64,000 nt of DNA from Hypericum androsaemum (GCA_963995505.1 OZ023183.1:17976671-18040670); one strand, 5' to 3'; shown: positions 22,351 to 34,173, numbered from the stretch's first letter. Made by a program: numbers and translations. Notes: generated from the sequence alone by a model not told the origin.

Positions 22351-22589
22351 TTATCAATTAACACACATACTTATATATATCAATTAAGTGGGGAAGTGTG
22401 AGTACAATAGGACATCCAAGTCAAGAGGATGGATTGCGAGCCAATTACAGGGAAGGAGTCTCAATCTAATTTGCTTACAAAGTCAGTCTGTAGTGGCATT
22501 TTGCACATTGAAAATTAGACAAAAACTGCATCGGGGTAAGGTTGAGAGGGAAGATCGAATTTCAAGCACCAGTCATTCAACATTCCAGA

Positions 22590-24345
22590 AGAGGTGAGCA
22601 TTAGGGTCCATGAGGAAAACAAATTCCAGGCGACAGTCGTCTCATCGCAAAATCCTTCTGGACCATGTGAATTGCCAATGCTATAGCATGAAGTTTCGCT
22701 TCCAAAGGCGAGTCTGCCATTATCAAATCATGCTGACCTGCAACCGCCAGGCCTGGTAATCACGAACAATTGTGGCAATTCCAGACAAAGAGGAACTCTC
22801 CATCCAAGAGGCATCACAATTGAGCTTTAAGACCCCCTTGTATAGGACCAGCAGGAGCCTGCGTCCTCATCTGTGAACCTACTACCTGCGAGAATTCCCA
22901 ATAGTAATGAGAAGCCTGCACCATAGTGTGAAAGGGATCAATAGCAATCCCGTAAAAATGAACTTGTTCCTAGTAAGCCAGATACTCCAGCACAAGTGTG
23001 AAGCGAAAGCTAACATATCAACACAGTTAATAGTATTCAGAGAACCTAAAATGAAAGAGAACCAGTCCACAAAAGAATTATGCACAATAGGGTTAAAGCA
23101 GGAACCCAATAGACTGCAATGCCAAGAGGCACGAGCATGAGAGCAGTTAAACAACATATGAACAATCGTCTCATCCTCCTCAAAACAAACTTGATAAGTA
23201 GGGGACCGAGCTAGATTCCATCTATGCCGATTGGACGCAGTAGAAATTTCATTTCTAACCAGGCGCCAAACAAAGTTCTGGATCTTAGGTGGAACATTAA
23301 GCTTCCAAACCTTCTTCCAAAAACTAGGAAAATTTGGAACCAGGAAAGCAGAAGAGGGATGTATCAGATCATGCTGATTCTTCAAAATATAATACCCTAC
23401 TTAACCGTATAAATACCTTATCTGTCATGCTTCCATATAATCTTGTCAGGCAAACCTCCCCTGTAAAGCTTAATGTTGGCAATCGCAGCTTGTTCAGCAT
23501 GTAGGAAAAAGTTCTGAACCAGGTCCATCTTCCAGCTCATATTGGAAGCACATACCAGATCAGAAACAACAGTAGGAAAAGATGGGAAAGTCGACCTAAA
23601 ACCAGGCTTCGCATTAGGCAACAAAGGGAGCCAAGGGTCAAGCCACACCATAGTGGAATGGCCATCACCAATCCTATCAGAATCCCCTCAAGCAAAGCAT
23701 CTCTACCGCTGAGCAAACTACTCCATCCAAGAGGGTCTAGACCCTCTAGGATTAAAGAGATAGAGACCTTTCAGCACTTTAAAGCATCAGGAATCCTGGT
23801 TAGACAAAAACCTCCAAGCTTGTTTGGCAAGAAGGAGACATTAAATAACTTTAGGTCTTTAAAACCTAAGCCACTATCCATCTTACCACAGGCAAGCTTC
23901 TCCCAACTCAGCCAATGAATGTTCTTACCATCCCCTACCCCAGACCACCAAAAATTTTCCATAAGACTGTTGAGCTTAGAACAAAAAGTTGAACGAAGGA
24001 GCAGACATTGCATTGTATAACTAGGAATATATGCTAACATCGATTTAATCATGATCTCTCTACCTGACATAGAGAGCATCTTCTACTTCCAACTGAGTAT
24101 TTTCCTCCACATCCCGTCATAAAGAAAATTAAGCGCACCTATTTTGGATCTACCCCAAAAGGCAGGCAGACTATCGAGTGCGACTTTTATTAATGGTATT
24201 TTTATTTTCGTAAGACTTAAACCTAAAATCTTCATTGGAAGATTAGGTGGCCACCTAAAATCCCTTTTGCCTAAACAACAAGAGCGGTTCAACTGCTTAA
24301 AATCCAGTCAGACTGCCCAGTTAGATACTTTCGGGTGACCCTATT
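22590..24345 (-). mobile_element. Degenerate LINE remnant
   Basis: On the minus strand, right to left: the end of a non-LTR reverse transcriptase (SGREIMIKSMLAYIPSYTMQ, MENFWWSG, WLSWEKLACGKMDSGLGFKD; 24079-23771), a thumb/connection part (LDPWLPLL; 23651-23418), the zf-RVT domain (23385-22882) and an RNase H-like piece (LKLNCDASW near 22830, then degenerate). Frames change repeatedly. The segment 24180-24236 also occurs at 27421-27475. Confidence 0.75.
22882..23385 (-). pseudogene. LINE zf-RVT domain
   Basis: 167 codons open. It has FWKKVWKLNVPPKIQNFVWR followed by CFEEDETIVHMLFNCSHA, the 'W..W....P.K...F.W....' and 'C....E...H..F.C..A' pattern of the plant LINE zinc-binding domain. Part of the dead element at 22590-24345. 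Confidence 0.7.
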
Positions 24346-25255
24346 CGTCCAGAACAAGAAAAATTAATGTTTATTTTTTCATTTTATACGATTTAAACAA
24401 TTCTCTATAATATGTTAACCAACAATAAACTTATATTTTACACAATTCTCGATAATATGTCAACCAAATCAAGCAAATTTGACTAATATGTCAAACAAGA
24501 AAATATGTATTATCATCTTCAAGTATTTATAGACTTGTTAAATTAATGTCTGGAGACTTTGTTTGGATAAATTATATATAAAAGCTGGTGAATATTTGAA
24601 CTAATTTGGTATTTTATAATATTTATGCTAAATTAAATTTATCTCACATTGTTTAATAATTATTAGTATAAAAAAAGTCTCAGTCTGACCGTTAGCCTGA
24701 CAGAGTGGACCGGGTGCACCGAAAAAATTGAAGATTTTCAGATCGCCTCCTGGTTAAGTTTTAAAAATATTGGTCCATATAGTACTGTCAACTCCATTAA
24801 AGATAGTACCAATTATCCCTTTTATTCTAATCTAGACTAGTTTATTAGTAATTTTACTATACAGAACTCATTTAAAGTTATCCCTTTGAAATTGATAAAA
24901 AAATTATCAGTCACAACTCGATGAGTGTTAAAATTTGTTAACACTATCCTATTAACTATTTTTTTCCAGAAAATTTTAATTTTAAATTTCGTTCTCAACT
25001 TTCGCAAAAATAGATATTTTTCAATGAATATTACATACTTTACAAATTTTAAAAATATTTTAAGATACTAAATTGTGCTAACCTTACTTAATTCATAATT
25101 TTTACATCAGACTTCAACTTTTAAATTGTCTTCAAATGATGTTGTTGTACAAAATATCTCAATAAAGTATAAGATTTAAGTATAGATACAAAGTATTTTT
25201 TAATGTATATGTTTTTAGCGGTAAAAAATTTAAATTTAATCATCTCGAAGCTAAA
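24346..25255. other. AT-rich spacer, nothing recognised
   Basis: Very AT-rich, no ORF of note, no repeat ends found. Confidence 0.5.
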
Positions 25256-25260
25256 AATAT

Positions 25261-26103
25261 TGTTGTATGTCAGAGGGTTGGTACTTGATTAGGATCTACG
25301 GAAGTCGAGGCAAGTGTTGGACACTTTCTCCGTAAGACAAGATTGCCCCATATATTTCAGTGCGGTACAGGCTACGGCAATCGTTCCCAAGATACAACGA
25401 CTGTTAGGGCGTTTTCAAGAACGTTGCACACGTATCTCGAAACTTTTGGGCGAACCCTTATATACCCAGAACTTTCGGACGGACTTTTTAAGTGAAGAAC
25501 GGGGGGGAGAGGAGAAGACAACAATGCCTATATGGATGCACTTGCTGCTGGGATGAGGATAATGGCAAGGGGGCAGACCTATTTATAGGCTGAAGGAGGC
25601 AGGGAGGCAGCCACCCCGAAGGGACGCGTTCGTTCAGCCAGCAGGCTGGCTGGCTGGCTGCGCTCGTGGCCCTTCGGTGACTTCTGGATCCTTCCAGGCG
25701 CGCCCAGGCTGTGCTGGCGCCCTTTCGTGAGGGATCTCGCACCCCTTCGGCTTTCTGGAAGTCTCCTGCACATTCCTGCCCGTCGTGCCTCTTCGGTGGC
25801 CATCCTGAAGGCGCTCGCAACTCCGGTAGCTGTGCAGCTCTCTCCGGACCCGGGCAAAATACTTAAGGCTCCTCCAGCTCCTCGCGACGATGCGAAATGC
25901 CAAGTGCGCCACAAAGCGCCCATTGCGACCTGCGTCCAATGCGCCAACCAAGTTGAAAGGTAAGGAGAGGAATTCCTTATAAACAAGGAAATCCTCCTTG
26001 CTCTATTCAATGTGGTACACATCCTCCTTAACTTGACTTTGGGCCTTCCACTTGGACCTTTCCAATTTGGGCCAAATGCATTAAATATGCATTCAACCCA
26101 ACA
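25261..26103 (-). repeat. Solo LTR of the Copia B family
   Basis: TGTTG...AACA ends and a perfect 5-bp TSD AATAT (25256-25260 and 26104-26108). The reverse complement aligns along its length with the LTRs of the element at 53888-59929 (CTATAAATAGG, CTGGGTATATAAGGG, GATCCTAATCAAGTAC). It has the longer form, including the part missing from the 5' LTR of that element. Open frames here are shadows of GC-rich LTR sequence. Confidence 0.85.
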
Positions 26104-26199
26104 AATATAAACTTATTTTATGTGATCAACTATTCTTATTCGGTAAACTTCTTTTATGTGATAAACTATTCTTATTCAGTCTCAAAATATCAATTTAGA

Positions 26200-27475
26200 G
26201 AGTACAAAAGTGACCTCAGAATTGATGCATTTTGACCAATAAAATTTAGTTGAAAAAATAAAACTTTGTAGGTACGCCATAACTATAAATAATTGTAGAA
26301 TTTTAATTGTTGAATATTCTAAATCATATAAATGATGTTACCAAAGTAATAAAATTTATATTTTAGATAAACCTTCTATTTAGTAACTTAGAAAAGTCTA
26401 CATGGTAAAGATTAGGAGTAGTACGTTACCATACACTAACCATTTGATCTATCGAATCGGTTGACAGATTCGCTAATGGAAGACTTCACTACCGGCCGGC
26501 CAGCACTGGGTCAGGCAAGTATAGTGCGTAGCTTTTATTGTTTGTTTGATTGGTGGGTTAAAACTAAAATTCCAACAGATATAATCCTAAAATCAGTAAA
26601 ATGTTGAAAAAAGTTGGTAATTTTAGTAGAAAACACAAAGATTTTGATTAGAGTAGTGCGGAGGCACATTATAATCACGACTATTTCACTGTAAGTATAG
26701 TCTAATAACTTATGTAACCTATAACTAAGAAGAAGTTAACAATATGAGAGAACCTCGGAAAGACAAGCTAAGAGGTAACAATAAATTCACATAACTTTGT
26801 AGGTCCGCCACAATTATAAGAGATTATAAAATTTTAATTGTCTAGTATACCAAATCATGTGACCATAGTAATAAAATATGTATACTACAAACCATTTAAA
26901 ATATTTTTATAAATTCATGTAACAATAAATTAAATATGGTTTAAATATGATCGTTAAATAAATTTATTTAAATTAAATATATTAAACTTTTGAAATACCA
27001 TAATTTTTCAAAAGTTATATTGTAGTTACACAACACTAAGTGACATCGTACATGATACCTTTAGACCAATAAAAATTTAATAATTTAGTAACTTTGTTTT
27101 CTTAAATATATAAGTATAACTTTGTAGGTCCGCCACAATTATAAGAGATTATAAAATTTTAATTGTCTAGTATACCAAATCATGTGAATCGGTTGACTGA
27201 TTCGCTAATGGAAGACTTCACTGCAGGGCAGCACTGGGTCAGGCAAACACAATACGTAAATTTTTTTATTGTGTACTGGACAATGGAGAGTGAAACACGA
27301 GGAGAAAAACGAGAGTAGGAAATTTATCATTTTCTTATTTTATGTTGCCCACTTATTGATTCTGTGTATCAAATGAATTGTACAACCTAATTCACGTTTT
27401 TTTTAATTTTACTATCTAATGCGACTTTTATTAATAATATTTTTATTTTTGTAAGACTTAAACCTAAGATCTTCA
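26200..27475 (+). repeat. AT-rich repeat copies upstream of P450 gene 1
   Basis: 26735-27330 is the second copy of the 600-bp repeat at 21750-22350. 26260-26540 is a more diverged, partial third copy (TCGGTTGACAGATTCGCTAATG, AGCACTGGGTCAGGCAAG). 27421-27475 repeats a piece found at 24180-24236. No coding content. Confidence 0.65.
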
Positions 27476-27737
27476 TACATAAATCCAAATTAAAGAGTAC
27501 AAGAATCAACTTTCAAACCACTAGTTAAGAAGAAAACAAATAATGTTTCCAAATTATAATTTCCAATCTATATGCCGGTGGTCAACAACACATGCAATAG
27601 GATTGTAATTTCCAAATTATATTCCCATAACACCAGCTACGAGGTTGTCGATGTGAAGTTGCCTTCTACCTAACAAATAATGTTTAAAATTTAACTTTAT
27701 TGAGAAAGAAGACAAGTGGGGTTGCCACAATCGAGCT

Positions 27738-27744
27738 TATAAAT
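27738..27744 (+). promoter_or_regulatory. TATA box of P450 gene 1
   Basis: TATAAAT in the context GCTTATAAATTATATAAAGCGC, 113 bp before the start codon. The same block (GCTTATAAATTAYAYAAAGCGCA) precedes gene 2, and promoter similarity is clearest in this short stretch. Confidence 0.65.
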
Positions 27745-27850
27745 TATATAAAGCGCAAAGGCACTGGCTTAAAAACATCACTCGTGCTTCGCTCCGAAGA
27801 GAGAACCACTAGCTACTACGTGCTCTCTTCTTCCCTTTGCTTTTCTCAAA

Positions 27851-29864
27851 ATGGAGGGTTTATACTTAAACCTAGCCCTAACCCTTCTCCTCTCCATTTT
27901 TGTTGCCTACAAGCTTTTCTTGCGTAAGAAGCATAACTACCCACCGGGCCCACGGGCCCTCCCCATCGTGGGCCACCTCCACCTCGTCAAGCCCGGCCCT
28001 CTCTACATGTACTTCGAGACGGTCTCGAAGCGCCTCGGGCCGATCCTTCTCTTCTGGATGGGCAAGGTCCCGGTTCTGGTCATCTCCTCCCCGGAGGCCT
28101 TTGAGGAGTGCTTCACCAAGAACGACGTCATCTTCGCCGACCGGCCCAAGACCGTCTCCGGCGATCACCTGACCTACAACTACACGTTCATCGTCTTCGC
28201 CCCGCACGGCCCCATCTGGAAGAGCCTCCGGCGCCTCACCTTCTCCGAGATCTTCTCCCAGAAGGCCCTCCAGAGGTCCGCCTTTATCCGGGAAGAGGAG
28301 GCTCGACACTTCGTCGGCCGGCTGCTGAAGTACTGCGCCGGCGGGAACAGGCCCAAGCTGGACATGAAGTACATGTTCTCCCTGCTGACGTCCAGCGTGA
28401 TCATGAGGGTGGCAGCAGGAAAAAGGCACGTGCCGGTCTCCGAAGAGGACACCGAGGAGGAGAAGCGGCTGATGCAACAGTTCAAGGACCTCTTCTTCCC
28501 TATCGTGTCGATGACGCCGTGCGACTTCATCCCGGCGCTGAGGATGATCGGGTACAAGGGGATCGAGAAGAGCATAATCCGGTTGGGCCAGAAAAGGGAG
28601 GTGTTCCTGAACAAGTTGCTCGTCGAAGTTAGGGCCAGGAGGTCGGCCGATAGCGAGAAACGACCGAGTGGCCAGAAGCCGAGCGCGGTGGTTGATACCT
28701 TGCTCAACTTGCAGGAGACTGACCCCGCGTTTTACACCGATGACATTATCAAGGGTATTATCACGGTAAGTATATAATACGGTAAAAAAATCTCAACTAA
28801 CCTTAAATTTAATAATTCATTTATCATATTTTCAATTATTTCAATCAAATATATTTATTTGAATTAATACACAGTTTCTTACTTACTTTACGAATTTGAA
28901 TAATATTTTAAGATATTAATTTTGTTGTAACAAAAATATTTCTGAAGCGTAAACTTAATATTATCATCTAAACAGTATATATGATAAAAAGTCTATTACT
29001 TTTTGAGTCTACGGGATATAATTTATATCAATTACTGTACAAGAGTAAAGAAAAAGTTTAAATTTAAAAGATATGTTGGGTGTTGAGACTAGTCGTGTTA
29101 CGCCGAAAACCAACGTCATTTATATTCTGCAACAAGCGAACGTGCATTGTAGTAGTATCTTTCCTCGCTATTGGGTGGATAATCAGTATCTTCTAGAATT
29201 TCTGACTATTTAAGTTTCTGACTTTCCATTGATCTCAATTCAATTGCAGATGATGTTTATAGCCGGGACCGAAACGTCAACTGCCACGTTAGAGTGGGCG
29301 TTGACCCTCCTCCTGCAGCACCCAGAGAAGATGCACAAGCTGCGGGCCGAGATCGACGGCGTCGTGGGAGACACTCGGCTCGTGAACGAGTGCGATTTCT
29401 CAAAGCTTCCATACCTCAAGGCCGTCGTGAAGGAGACGATGAGGTTGTATCCTCCGTCCCCGCTCTTGCTACCTCGTTACTCGAGCGAGGCGTGCACCAT
29501 CGGAGGCTACGACGTCCCCAAGGGAACCATGCTCTTGGTCAACGTATGGACCATGCACAGGGACCCAAAGCTGTGGGACGATCCGAACGAGTTCAAGCCC
29601 GAGAGGTTCGTGGAAGGCGACCTCGATGGGTACCTGTACGTGCCTTTTGGCCACGGGAGGAGGATCTGCCCCGGGGCCGGAATGGGAACCCATATCGTGT
29701 GCGAGTCATTGGGAATGCTCATGCAGTGTTTTGACTGGGACCAGATCGATATGGACGAGGACATGACCCACCAAGCCGGTGCGGCCAGTATGTCCAAGAA
29801 CAAGCCATTGGAGGCAAGCTTCGGACCTCGCCCCAACATGGCCAAGCTCCTTTCCCAACTCTAG
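27851..29864 (+). CDS. Cytochrome P450, CYP81 family (gene 1)
   Basis: Exon 1 27851-28765 (305 codons) and exon 2 29250-29864 are joined by a phase-0 intron with GTAAGT and TTGCAG ends, giving 509 residues, normal for a plant A-type P450. Residues 3-24 form the ER membrane anchor, then RKKHNY and the hinge PPGP (31-34). Signatures: AGTET in the I-helix (310-314), ETMR in the K-helix (367-370), PERF (422-425) and the heme loop FGHGRRICPG with the ligand at Cys445. The N-terminal half (SPEAFEECFTKND, SGDHLTYNYT) and intron position fit CYP81, whose members hydroxylate isoflavones, lignans, indole glucosinolates and xenobiotics using O2 and NADPH-P450 reductase electrons. The substrate cannot be told. 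No defect seen. Confidence 0.88.
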
Positions 29865-30315
29865 ACGAGCTGCGGATCAATTATATTTTTCTATGCATAC
29901 AACTTTGTAATAATGACGAGACTCTCGGAGTTGCATGTAGGCTAGTTTGTGTATTGTGTCGTATCTTGCAAGGTGGATGAGTCTCTCGGATGTTGGTTTA
30001 TGTAAATGTGTTAAGCATTTCTGCTAATTTTGTGTTCATCCTTTGCATGTTCGGAGTTTTAATCGACGATTTGTGACTTGCGATATATATGTAAAATTAT
30101 ATAGATATTAAATGGTAAAGAAAACGTGCTAAATTGGTTGATATAGAGAAATCACATGATTGTCTTTTTATTTAAAAAAATCACGTGATTGTAGTTTAGA
30201 CTATAAAATACCAAAAGGTATTTAGCCTTCACAATTTTATGAAGGTTCAAGATTTAATCCATATTAGGTATATTTATGGTATAAAAATTTACATTTTAAA
30301 ACAAAATCTAGACTG

Positions 30316-30600
30316 TCAAGTTAAAGCTCCTTTCCCAACTCAAAGACGCATCCGGACTCCTACAGTCCTACGTGTGGTGGCTTGTTTGCTCTCATCTTTT
30401 TGGGTGGGCTTCTCAGGTAACTCGAACAACGCCCAACTTCAAGTTAGGTTCACTCGGAATTAGGCTTATCTCCAAGTCTTCTTTCTTCGTGGGATAGTTT
30501 AATTCACGGATCAGTTATATTTTTCTACGAATGAAAATTTTCTAATAATGATTCCGAACTAGGCATGTGTGCTAGTTTTGTGTAATGTATCGGAATTTTA
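30316..30600 (+). pseudogene. Relic of a P450 3' end (last codons plus 3' UTR)
   Basis: AAGCTCCTTTCCCAACTC repeats the last six codons of the P450 genes. After about 170 bp comes GGATCAGTTATATTTTTCTA and GTGTGCTAGTTTTGTGTA, closely matching their 3' UTR. The same relic follows gene 2 at about 63870-63960. It marks an old partial duplication of the gene end carried along in the array. Confidence 0.6.
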
Positions 30601-30821
30601 TCGTTTTCCTTTTTTTTCCTTATTGGTGCAATTCGTTATTTGCTAAAATTTTCTTGTGAGCAATTATTTGTTACTTTTAGCCTTAGGAGGTTAGGTCAAA
30701 GTATTAGGGAATTAAAACACGGAAGTGGTGGATAGCGCAGTGTCATCATCAATGTTCTTAAAATAATATGTTTTTTGGGCGCTAATTCAACCGATTTAAT
30801 TGACTGATTTGATAAAATTAA

Positions 30822-31342
30822 GAAGAAAGACTCAGAAGTCCATGTGATTTGATATATTGTACTATTTGATATATTGTACTAATAGGTCCTGTCATTAGTA
30901 AATTGGTCCCTGAGTTTTAACAAATTGAACTCATTAGTCCCTCTAACCAATTTATGTCTCAAATAACAATATAAAGTTACTAAAATACCCTCACCTCACA
31001 TTAAAACATACAAAATCATTAAAAATTTACCAACGGTAAAAAATTACAAGCCATCGAAAGAAAAAAAAGATACCACGTAGGGTTGACCCCTTTCCACAGT
31101 GTTTCTACGGCAATCACGGTCAGCATATAGAATCGAAAAACCAAGTTCAGCTTTAATCAAGGAGTCGACATTAATGAGGCCCAGGTAAGGGTATCTTAGT
31201 AATCTTATATTATTATTTGAGACATAAATTGGTCAGACAGATTAATGAGTTCAATTTCTTGAAATTCAGGGACCAATTTACTAATGACAGAATCTATTAT
31301 TACAATATATCAAACTATAGGAACTTTGTGAGTTTTTTCCCC
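30822..31342. mobile_element. MULE-like MITE, 521 bp
   Basis: GAAGAAAGACTCAGAAGTCC... faces the inverse of ...CTTTGTGAGTTTTTTCCCC. The arms share TTTGATATATTGTA, AATTGGTCCCTGA and TTTATGTCTCAAATAA. The 9-bp duplication TAAAATTAA lies at 30813-30821 and 31343-31351. No ORF. Confidence 0.7.
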
Positions 31343-31351
31343 TAAAATTAA

Positions 31352-31837
31352 TAGACGATCGAATATGTTACAAGGATTTCACACCGAAGGTTGCAATAAA
31401 TAGGGTAGCTATCAGGTCTAAAGTAGGAGCCTTAGCGTAGTGATAGTGGTCTTAGTACATTTTGGATTTCATAAGCTTCCCGCATAAAGGTCAACGAGAA
31501 TTTTTTTTTACAAGTAAATTTTCATATAACTGTTTTTTTTGTATTAATAAATGTGGACTTATTAAAAAAAAATAGACGGTTGGACAAGAATATTTTTTAA
31601 AAGAAAAAAACCAATAAGCCCTAAAATTTGATATAATATGCTAGAATTTTTAATTTATAGTAAACTAGTCCTAAATTTTGAGAAATCGAACTTGTTAATT
31701 TCGCTATACTTAATTCAACTTTTTTTTGTCTTGTTTTAATTTTTTTTGGTAGTAAAGATGTTTTATAAAAAAAAGGGCAGAACAACGAAAACAAAAGGCA
31801 AATAAAATATCTATAATGACCTACCCAATCCTACAAC
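31352..31837. other. Spacer, possible half of another TIR element
   Basis: AT-rich. 31600-31720 (AATAAGCCCTAAAATTTGATAT...) resembles the arms of the neighbouring MITE, but no partner end is present. No coding content. Confidence 0.35.
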
Positions 31838-31842
31838 GAACT

Positions 31843-32503
31843 TGTTGGACCTTGGGCCCAATAGGCAATTATTATTGTGCCTAATTGGGCCCGGGCCCAT
31901 TAGGCCCAAAAAGTTGGGTTGGATGGGCCGGTCAACCCGCGTTGACCGGCCTAAGCTACGCAAACGCCACGTCAGCGTGACGTGGCGCTGACGTCACATG
32001 TGGCAAAGCTAGGCGTAGCCTTGCCAAGTGGCGGACATGCGGACCAAAGTGCCACGCGGCAAAGCTATGGGTAGCCTTGCCACGTGGCGTGCCACGTGGC
32101 GGACATGCGACCTGAGGCGCCACATGGCGAAGCTATTAAGTAGCTTTGCCACGTGGCGGGCGTGCGGCCCAAAATGCCACGTGGTGCGTTTTGGCTGTCC
32201 GGATTTCCCTATAAAAGGGGAAATCCGGCTGGACCAATTTGTAACTTTTCCCACAACCACTCAATACAAAAGGAAAATTCCGGATCAGTTCCAGAATTTT
32301 AATCAGATTTTCGATAAAAGGAAATCTCGTGAAAATTGATTACGGATCCGTTCGAACGTGATCGTAATTCGACCAGCACGAAGTGGACCCGAGCCTGTGG
32401 ACCTCTTACTTCAACAAGTAAGTAATTTATTATTAACGAATTAGTTTGTTAATTAAACGAGTTTAACAAATAATTACTCGTTAATTACGCGTCAAAACCG
32501 TCA
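31843..32503 (+). repeat. 5' LTR of Copia A
   Basis: 661 bp, TGTTGGACC...AACCGTCA. It begins with a near-palindrome (CCCAATAGGCA...TGCCTAATTGGG). U3 holds an ACGT-box array and the TATA box at 32210. Confidence 0.9.
31968..32217 (+). promoter_or_regulatory. ACGT-box array and TATA box in Copia A LTR
   Basis: Repeated GCCACGTGGC palindromes: four full CACGTG G-boxes here and eight in the 3' LTR, plus TGACGTCA-like and diverged versions (CCACGCGG, CCACATGG). They are spaced by a repeated AAGCTATGGGTAGCYTTGCC-type unit. TATAAAAG follows at 32210-32217. ACGTGGC is the core bound by plant bZIP (ABRE) and bHLH factors, so stress- or ABA-linked transcription is a fair inference. Confidence 0.6.
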
Positions 32504-32505
32504 AT

Positions 32506-32517
32506 TGGTATCAGAGC
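32506..32517 (+). other. Primer-binding site of Copia A
   Basis: TGGTATCAGAGC, complementary to the 3' end of plant initiator tRNA-Met, two bases after the 5' LTR. Confidence 0.9.
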
Positions 32518-33591
32518 ATGGTTGAAAGCATGTTTTGATGATAATATGATGTTTTAATTCAAGTAATTATGTGATTTATTGAGTTAAAAATCATATTAAT
32601 CGTGATTTTATGAAAAATCATAATCTGTTGGACTTTAATGTAATTAATTTGGAACCAGCGGGACTAAATTGGATTTTGCCTAACCACGCGGGCAAATTCG
32701 CGCACGCGCGAAACCTTAAGGTATCAATCTGAAATTTGACCGATTACGTGGCACCTGCGTGTCATGGACCTCGGTGCAATTTTCGGAAGACTTGGAGATT
32801 AATTGGAAATTTCCCAAAAATCCTCAAATCGAATCAAACCCTAATTGGGCGATTTGGGCGTTTTCGCCCGAAATAAAAATTCGTCGATTTCGTCGGAAAT
32901 CCGACGATTTCGACGCCGGAGATCGACGATAGTCGATTCTCCGGCTTCTCCCCGACGTCCCGATACCACGTTTGTGGATCGACGTCGCCGGAATCGCGAG
33001 ATCCCGTTCTCAGCCTTTCGCGGCGGAGAACGGCTGGACGACGGCCCGCGCGGCCGCTACGGCCGTGATCGTGAGGCCGAGACGCGTCGATTGCGACCGG
33101 TCTCGGCCGCTGGTTCGTCGCCGTTCAGCGGCGGTCGTAGGAGGGCGACGCGGCGGCGATTTCACCTTCGGGGTCGGGGAGAGAGAAAGAGAAAGGGAAA
33201 ATATGCGAGGGGCAAAATCGTAATTTCACGATTTTTCCCGAAAATATTTATACCCGGGTCAAGAAAATCAAAAAATCGGACGGATTGGCCTGGTTTCTTG
33301 GTTCGACCCACCCGATTTATGGTCAATATCAGTTTTTATTCAATTAAAATCCAATAAATTGATAAAAATTTTGAGAAATTTTTGTCAATTAGGTTTATTA
33401 AAATTATATTTTAATAAACTTAAAAAGAAAATATTTTGGAACGACTTCCAAGATATGTAAAAGTTAAACTAAAATCACATAAATTGATCCATAAAATGTT
33501 TATCAAAAGATTGGAAAATGAGTTTTTCAATCCTATTTTGGGAAAATATGAGTATTAACCCGAAATTGAATTGCAATTGTTGCAAGATTTG

Positions 33592-34173
33592 ATGCCTACT
33601 GGAGACAGGTATCTGAACTTCTTTGCAACAGAACTTCGACAGAAGATTCTGAAGCGCCGTTTACCGCTGCGTGTGCCCAAGAATGACATGTATGTCATTG
33701 TTGAGCACATTGAGGCTGTTCACCGGGAGATGCAAGAGTGCATCTGGGCCGGAGGTTACGATCATGGAGAGGACTGGCCCTCTATGTTTCGAGACCTCCT
33801 GGTCACGATGAAAATTCAAGAAGATATGAGTGTCTTCTCGGCACCCGAGTTCAATACCCATAGAGATGCTCTCTATGGTCTGGTCCATTATCTTGAGGAT
33901 AAGGGTCTTCGCAGAGAAATGATACCTTCTCCTGTTCTGGAGCTGCGAAGCGGTTTGATCTTGAACCGCTACCTCGCTAAGGATTACTATTATAGTTTTT
34001 CTCCGCTCCTGATCATCTGGATCATGGATTCAATTCCAGTTCCGGAAAGTACTCTGAAACTTCTCATCGGATCGTCCTCGTACCCGGCCCCCACCGGATC
34101 GTCTCCGGATCCGGATCCAGATATGTATCTGGATTCTCCTACCGGATCACCTGGACATCCGATCCCTGTGTGA
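33592..34173 (+). CDS. Extra ORF upstream of gag in Copia A, function unknown
   Basis: 193 codons from the ATG at 33592 to TGA at 34171-34173, inside the 2-kb leader between primer site and gag. The first ~145 residues look like a folded, charged, mainly helical domain (VPKNDMYVIVEHIEAVHREM, WPSMFRDLLV, LRSGLILNRYLAKDYY). The end is Pro/Ser/Asp-rich (SSSYPAPTGSSPDPDPDMY). No zinc knuckle, protease or envelope features and no signal peptide. I do not recognise it. It could be captured host sequence or an element-specific accessory gene. The open frame in an element whose gag-pol has stops is mild evidence for recent constraint. Confidence 0.5.
   Translation: MPTGDRYLNFFATELRQKILKRRLPLRVPKNDMYVIVEHIEAVHREMQECIWAGGYDHGEDWPSMFRDLLVTMKIQEDMSVFSAPEFNTHRDALYGLVHYLEDKGLRREMIPSPVLELRSGLILNRYLAKDYYYSFSPLLIIWIMDSIPVPESTLKLLIGSSSYPAPTGSSPDPDPDMYLDSPTGSPGHPIPV

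Noticed and set aside
25488..26022. ORFs of 78-147 codons near 25.6-26.0 kb and again near 59.3-59.7 kb
   Set aside because: They lie wholly in LTRs of the Copia B family and recur only with the LTR; GC-rich chance frames.
27878..28477. 199-codon minus-strand ORF in P450 exon 1 (and its twin at 61445-62044)
   Set aside because: Antisense shadow of GC-rich P450 codons; no family resemblance, and it exists only because exon 1 is GC-rich in third positions.
32845..33357. 170-codon ORF in the Copia A leader
   Set aside because: No ATG at its start, Arg-rich low-complexity product, overlapping ORFs in other frames; probably a GC-rich artefact, though the GC island itself is noted.
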